Shown here one piece after another: positions 22,059 to 24,444 of a stretch of DNA of 24,444 bases. The notes below the pieces were generated by a model that had not been told where the DNA came from, did no database searches, and saw only the letters and a program-made list of their open reading frames with translations. The stretch is from positions 1 to 24,444 of the IMG/VR virus record IMGVR_UViG_3300009481_000096; one strand, 5' to 3'. Source of the stretch: a virus. Position numbers and translations under genes: made by a program. Within the stretch, counting starts at the first letter, position 1; each line of letters starts with the position of its first letter.

Positions 22059-22081
22059 TAAAAAAAGGAGAAAACATAACA

Positions 22082-22648
22082 ATGGGATTCTTAGATAATA
22101 TAGTGGCCAGCCCATCCGGTGGATCGGGTGGAAGTTACATGAAGTTCATCCAAGGGGAGAACAAGCTACGCATAGTCGGAGGGTCAGACACCGACCCTCC
22201 TGGGTTCATCCAAGGAATGATTGGGTGGACAACGGATGACGATAATAAGCGCAAGCCTCATCGTTGGAAGATTGGCGAAGATGTGCCAAAGGTCACTTTT
22301 AGTGACAAGCCCAAGGAGTTCTTTACCTTTGTGGTTTGGAACTATGCTGAAGAAGCGTTGCAAGTTATGGAGCTTACGCAAGCCGGACTAAAGGAGAAGA
22401 TCCTCGAACTTGCGAGGGATGAGGATTGGGGTGACCCAAGGAAGTATGATATCAGTATAATTCGTAATGGAGAGGGTATCGAAACCAGTTACGTCCTCAC
22501 TCCCAAGCCTCACAAGAAGCGGAGTGATGAGATAAATGAGGCAGTAGCTTCAATGAAGGTAAACCTCAATGCTCTTTACGAAGGAGGAGATCCTTTCGAG
22601 GAGCAAGCGGAAGAGGGCGGAGATGAACCCAGCAAAGATCCATTCTGA
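22082..22648 (+). CDS. ssb: Single-stranded DNA-binding protein
   Basis: A 188-aa protein with an excellent ribosome site (AAAAAAAGGAGAAAAC) ahead of the ATG. The N-terminus is small and Gly/Ser-rich (MGFLDNIVASPSGGSGG), then a beta-rich core (FIQGENKLRIVGG, FTFVVWNYAEEALQVMELTQ, YDISIIRNGEGIETSYVLTP) fits an OB-type fold. It ends in an acidic tail finishing EPSKDPF. Such acidic tips are typical of phage and bacterial SSBs and recruit partner proteins. It would coat single-stranded DNA during phage replication and recombination. It shares one base with the exonuclease gene start, a common pairing in phage recombination modules. The family is inferred from layout, tail and neighbour rather than from a specific motif. 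Confidence 0.82.
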   Translation: MGFLDNIVASPSGGSGGSYMKFIQGENKLRIVGGSDTDPPGFIQGMIGWTTDDDNKRKPHRWKIGEDVPKVTFSDKPKEFFTFVVWNYAEEALQVMELTQAGLKEKILELARDEDWGDPRKYDISIIRNGEGIETSYVLTPKPHKKRSDEINEAVASMKVNLNALYEGGDPFEEQAEEGGDEPSKDPF

Positions 22649-23625
22649 TGTTACGAACTGACATTAGCAACTCGGCCTATCATGGGTCGGGTGAATTGAG
22701 CAGGAGCGTGGCTTGGCAACTTGTCAAGTCATGCCCTGCCAAGGTTTGGCATCAGATGCAAAACCCCACGCCTTCTGACGCACCCCACTTCGTGGTAGGA
22801 GGGTGTACCCATACCGCAACTCTCGAACCACTCAAGCTCGATGACGAGTATGCGGTGAAGCCCGAGAGTATTGATGGCAACTCTTCAAGGACTAACGCAT
22901 ACAAAGCGGTATTTCAAGAGATGCAAGACCATGCGCCTGACAAGCGATGGTTAACCAAGAGCGACTACGATACATGCATGAAAATGGCAGACTCGGCAAG
23001 GGAGCATCCTTTGCTACAAACCTACCTTGATGATCCTGACACGATCATCGAAGGTACTGGCTACTTCGGGTATGAGGGTGCGGAATGCAAGGTGCGACCG
23101 GACTTGTTCAATACCAGGTCAGGGGTAGTAATCGATCTGAAAACTACGCAAGAAGGAGATCCGAAGGGTTTTCACCATTCGTGTCGAAGGTATGGTTACG
23201 ATTTCCAAACCGCATTCTATATGGAGGGGTTGAGGCGCATGGGATACAACCCAACGCAATTCATCTATCTATGCGTAGAGAAGAGCGCGCCCTATCTTAC
23301 AAGCGCTTATGAGATTGACCTTGCCCAAGTGTCTCGAATGAAGGTAAAGATGGGAGAGGCGTGCAGGACGTGGGTGAAGTGCATGGAGAGCGGAGTGTGG
23401 CCTGGATATGGCGATCACGTACAGACACTTTCATTCGGAAGCAAAACCGCAGACTCCAATCGTTTGTCAATCCAAGAGTTGACCAAGTACTTCAACGTAT
23501 CGCGCTCGTTTGTTTACAACAAAATACGAGACTTTGATTTGAAGACTGAAGTGTATGGGCGCAGAAGAACCGTTGACATGACTGAGTTCGCAAACACGCT
23601 CAACCCGAAGGAGGATAAGAAATGA
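22648..23625 (+). CDS. PD-(D/E)XK exonuclease (RecE/DUF3799-like) with C-terminal helix-turn-helix domain
   Basis: Residues 1-260 match the RecE-like/DUF3799 PDDEXK exonuclease pattern. SNSAYHGSGELSRS (8-20) and FVVGGCTHTATLEP (48-61) lead in. The catalytic core is VRPDLFN (D152) and VIDLKTT (D163, K165), followed by the YDFQTAFYMEGL helix (184-195) with its usual Gln and Tyr. Such enzymes digest double-stranded DNA ends to allow recombination by single-strand annealing. From about residue 272 an unrelated segment follows: LSIQELTKYFNVSRSFVYNK, then RRRTVDMTEFANTLN. It reads as an excisionase/MerR-like winged helix-turn-helix. This fusion is unusual for the family. The ATG shares one base with the SSB stop, and the end overlaps the next gene by 4 nt. 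No single-strand annealing protein is recognisable beside it. Confidence 0.85.
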   Translation: MLRTDISNSAYHGSGELSRSVAWQLVKSCPAKVWHQMQNPTPSDAPHFVVGGCTHTATLEPLKLDDEYAVKPESIDGNSSRTNAYKAVFQEMQDHAPDKRWLTKSDYDTCMKMADSAREHPLLQTYLDDPDTIIEGTGYFGYEGAECKVRPDLFNTRSGVVIDLKTTQEGDPKGFHHSCRRYGYDFQTAFYMEGLRRMGYNPTQFIYLCVEKSAPYLTSAYEIDLAQVSRMKVKMGEACRTWVKCMESGVWPGYGDHVQTLSFGSKTADSNRLSIQELTKYFNVSRSFVYNKIRDFDLKTEVYGRRRTVDMTEFANTLNPKEDKK

Positions 23626-23861
23626 GTGGCAAGGTAGTGAAGTTATTGACCTCCAAGAAAGCTATGGAACTTACCGGATACCGCTCCGTCAATAGCTTAA
23701 AGCAACTGCATGAATCTGAGGACGTGGCATTGACTTGTTACCGCTTGAAGGGCGGGATTGGCCAAGGAGGCGTGCAATGGGCGTGGAGCGAGAAGGAACT
23801 GAAAGCGTTTATGAAAAATCAAGGTAGTCATGGAGAGACTGAAAAATGGTTAGTCGATTAG
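23622..23861 (+). CDS. Small helix-turn-helix (excisionase/AlpA-like) DNA-binding protein
   Basis: A 79-aa protein starting MSGKVVKLLTSKKAMELTGY. This first part fits the helix-turn-helix of small excisionase or AlpA-type regulators, and the following RLKGGIGQGGVQWAWSEKEL fits a wing plus the C-terminal helix. It overlaps the exonuclease gene by ATGA, and a GGAGGATAAG site lies upstream. Proteins like this act as directionality factors for tyrosine recombinases or as small transcription regulators. An excisionase role is possible because an integrase lies 1.6 kb upstream, and it could also be a regulator of the duplicated operator. Neither is shown by the sequence. Confidence 0.72.
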   Translation: MSGKVVKLLTSKKAMELTGYRSVNSLKQLHESEDVALTCYRLKGGIGQGGVQWAWSEKELKAFMKNQGSHGETEKWLVD

Positions 23862-24049
23862 AGAGAATACGAAGATTGAAGCAAGGCGCGCAGTTTGCAA
23901 AGCAACATATTGAGAATGCCGATTGGACAAATGCGGCAGTTGTTCAACAAGCGCTTATCGAACAACTCATAGAATTGCTTGACGAGGATACTGGCGATCA
24001 AACAGATCCTGGTTTCACGATAGCATTCAAGGAGGTGGTCGATGAGTGA
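23846..24049 (+). CDS. Hypothetical small helical protein
   Basis: A 67-aa protein from ATG 23846, overlapping the HTH gene by 16 nt. The N-terminal part (MVSRLERIRRLKQGAQFAKQ) is basic and helical, the rest acidic (LIEQLIELLDEDTGDQTDPG). No family is recognised. It sits in the recombination region between the HTH gene and an unknown gene, and its end overlaps the next start by 8 nt. The length of overlap makes it somewhat less certain than its neighbours, but the codon pattern and packing fit a real gene. Confidence 0.6.
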   Translation: MVSRLERIRRLKQGAQFAKQHIENADWTNAAVVQQALIEQLIELLDEDTGDQTDPGFTIAFKEVVDE

Positions 24050-24444
24050 ATGTTATATGAATGAACACGCCCATGTACGTAACTCCGTTCTGACCAAGCA
24101 TCAAGCAATCAGAATGGGCAACTCAGCGGCTTTTCCAAAGCAAGTAAATAGACACTTGGCTATAGCAGGGGCGGCAACGAACCAGCAACTTGCGCTTTCT
24201 CGGATGCTTGGGAATAAAGAGAAAGGATTACCGGGCGATATGCCAATGGACTACGACGTGGTCTTGATGGGTACAAACAATAGAAGGCTCAACCCAAACC
24301 ATAAAGTTGCGCAGAACCCTAAGCGCGTCCACCTGATTGACAATCGCAAGGGAATGAGGGGTTGCCTCATTACTGATAGAATATGTGAAGCGATAGAGGA
24401 ACTATACGAAAAGTATGGTAACGTAAGGTTTACTATAAATTGCG
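24042..24444 (+). CDS. Unknown gene, cut by the window end (5' part only)
   Basis: An open frame runs from ATG 24042 to the edge of the window, 134 codons without a stop. GGAGGT (24031-24036) lies five bases before the ATG, a strong ribosome site, although ATG 24057 is a possible alternative. The sequence begins MSECYMNEHAHVRNSVLTKH and includes AIRMGNSAAFPKQVNRHLAI, LGNKEKGLPGDMPMDYDVVL and KRVHLIDNRKGMRGCLITDR. It is rich in Asn, Arg and His and shows no motif I recognise. Being in the recombination/replication region, it may act on nucleic acids, but no function can be claimed. Confidence 0.7.
   Translation, partial: MSECYMNEHAHVRNSVLTKHQAIRMGNSAAFPKQVNRHLAIAGAATNQQLALSRMLGNKEKGLPGDMPMDYDVVLMGTNNRRLNPNHKVAQNPKRVHLIDNRKGMRGCLITDRICEAIEELYEKYGNVRFTINC

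Noticed and set aside
1-24444. CRISPR array, tRNA, rRNA or insertion sequence
   Set aside because: No spaced direct repeats, cloverleaf or transposase were seen; the only clear longer repeat is the two-copy promoter element.

Overview
The window is the structural half of a tailed, double-stranded DNA bacteriophage genome (or an integrated copy of one), plus the start of its recombination/replication region. All credible genes are on the + strand, tightly packed, often with 4-nt ATGA/GTGA stop-start overlaps and clear Shine-Dalgarno sites. The host is bacterial: promoter-like sites read as sigma70 type and two classical intrinsic terminators are present. The host group cannot be fixed from the sequence. 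A short-tailed (podovirus-like) virion is indicated by a terminase/portal/scaffold/major capsid block, an adaptor and nozzle-type tail protein, and three large ejection-type internal proteins, with no tape measure, tail-tube or sheath gene. The capsid protein looks like the SU10/DUF5309 type.

Layout. 1-3255: end of an unidentified gene, large terminase, then a three-gene cassette (QueD-like, nucleoside 2-deoxyribosyltransferase-like, DpdA/TGT-like) that suggests 7-deazaguanine modification of the phage DNA. 3252-6389: a predicted promoter with an operator-like dyad, portal, three very basic small proteins (37, 82, 115 aa), a small helical protein and a strong terminator. 6391-9097: a second copy of the same promoter/operator, acidic scaffold-like protein, major capsid protein, probable decoration protein and a hairpin. 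9125-11625: a small gene, a head-tail adaptor carrying an inserted beta-rich repeat, small conserved-looking genes and a LamG-domain protein. 11622-12855: five overlapping small membrane-protein genes, probably including the holin. 12852-15229: nozzle/beta-propeller protein, a short fibre-like protein and an unknown gene. 15226-21001: three ejection-type internal virion proteins, closed by a double-hairpin terminator. 21150-24444: tyrosine recombinase, ssDNA-binding protein, PDDEXK exonuclease fused to an HTH, a second HTH protein, and two unknown genes, the last cut by the window edge.

How it fits together. The duplicated promoter/operator would let one regulator control the portal unit and the scaffold/capsid unit together. 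The modification cassette would protect phage DNA from host nucleases. The SSB/exonuclease pair with the integrase forms a recombination module. No DNA polymerase, RNA polymerase, endolysin, FolE, QueE or QueC is visible here; they would have to lie outside the window or come from the host. Two segments (about 10650-11375 and 17170-19340) are clearly more A/T-rich than their surroundings and look like mosaic replacements.
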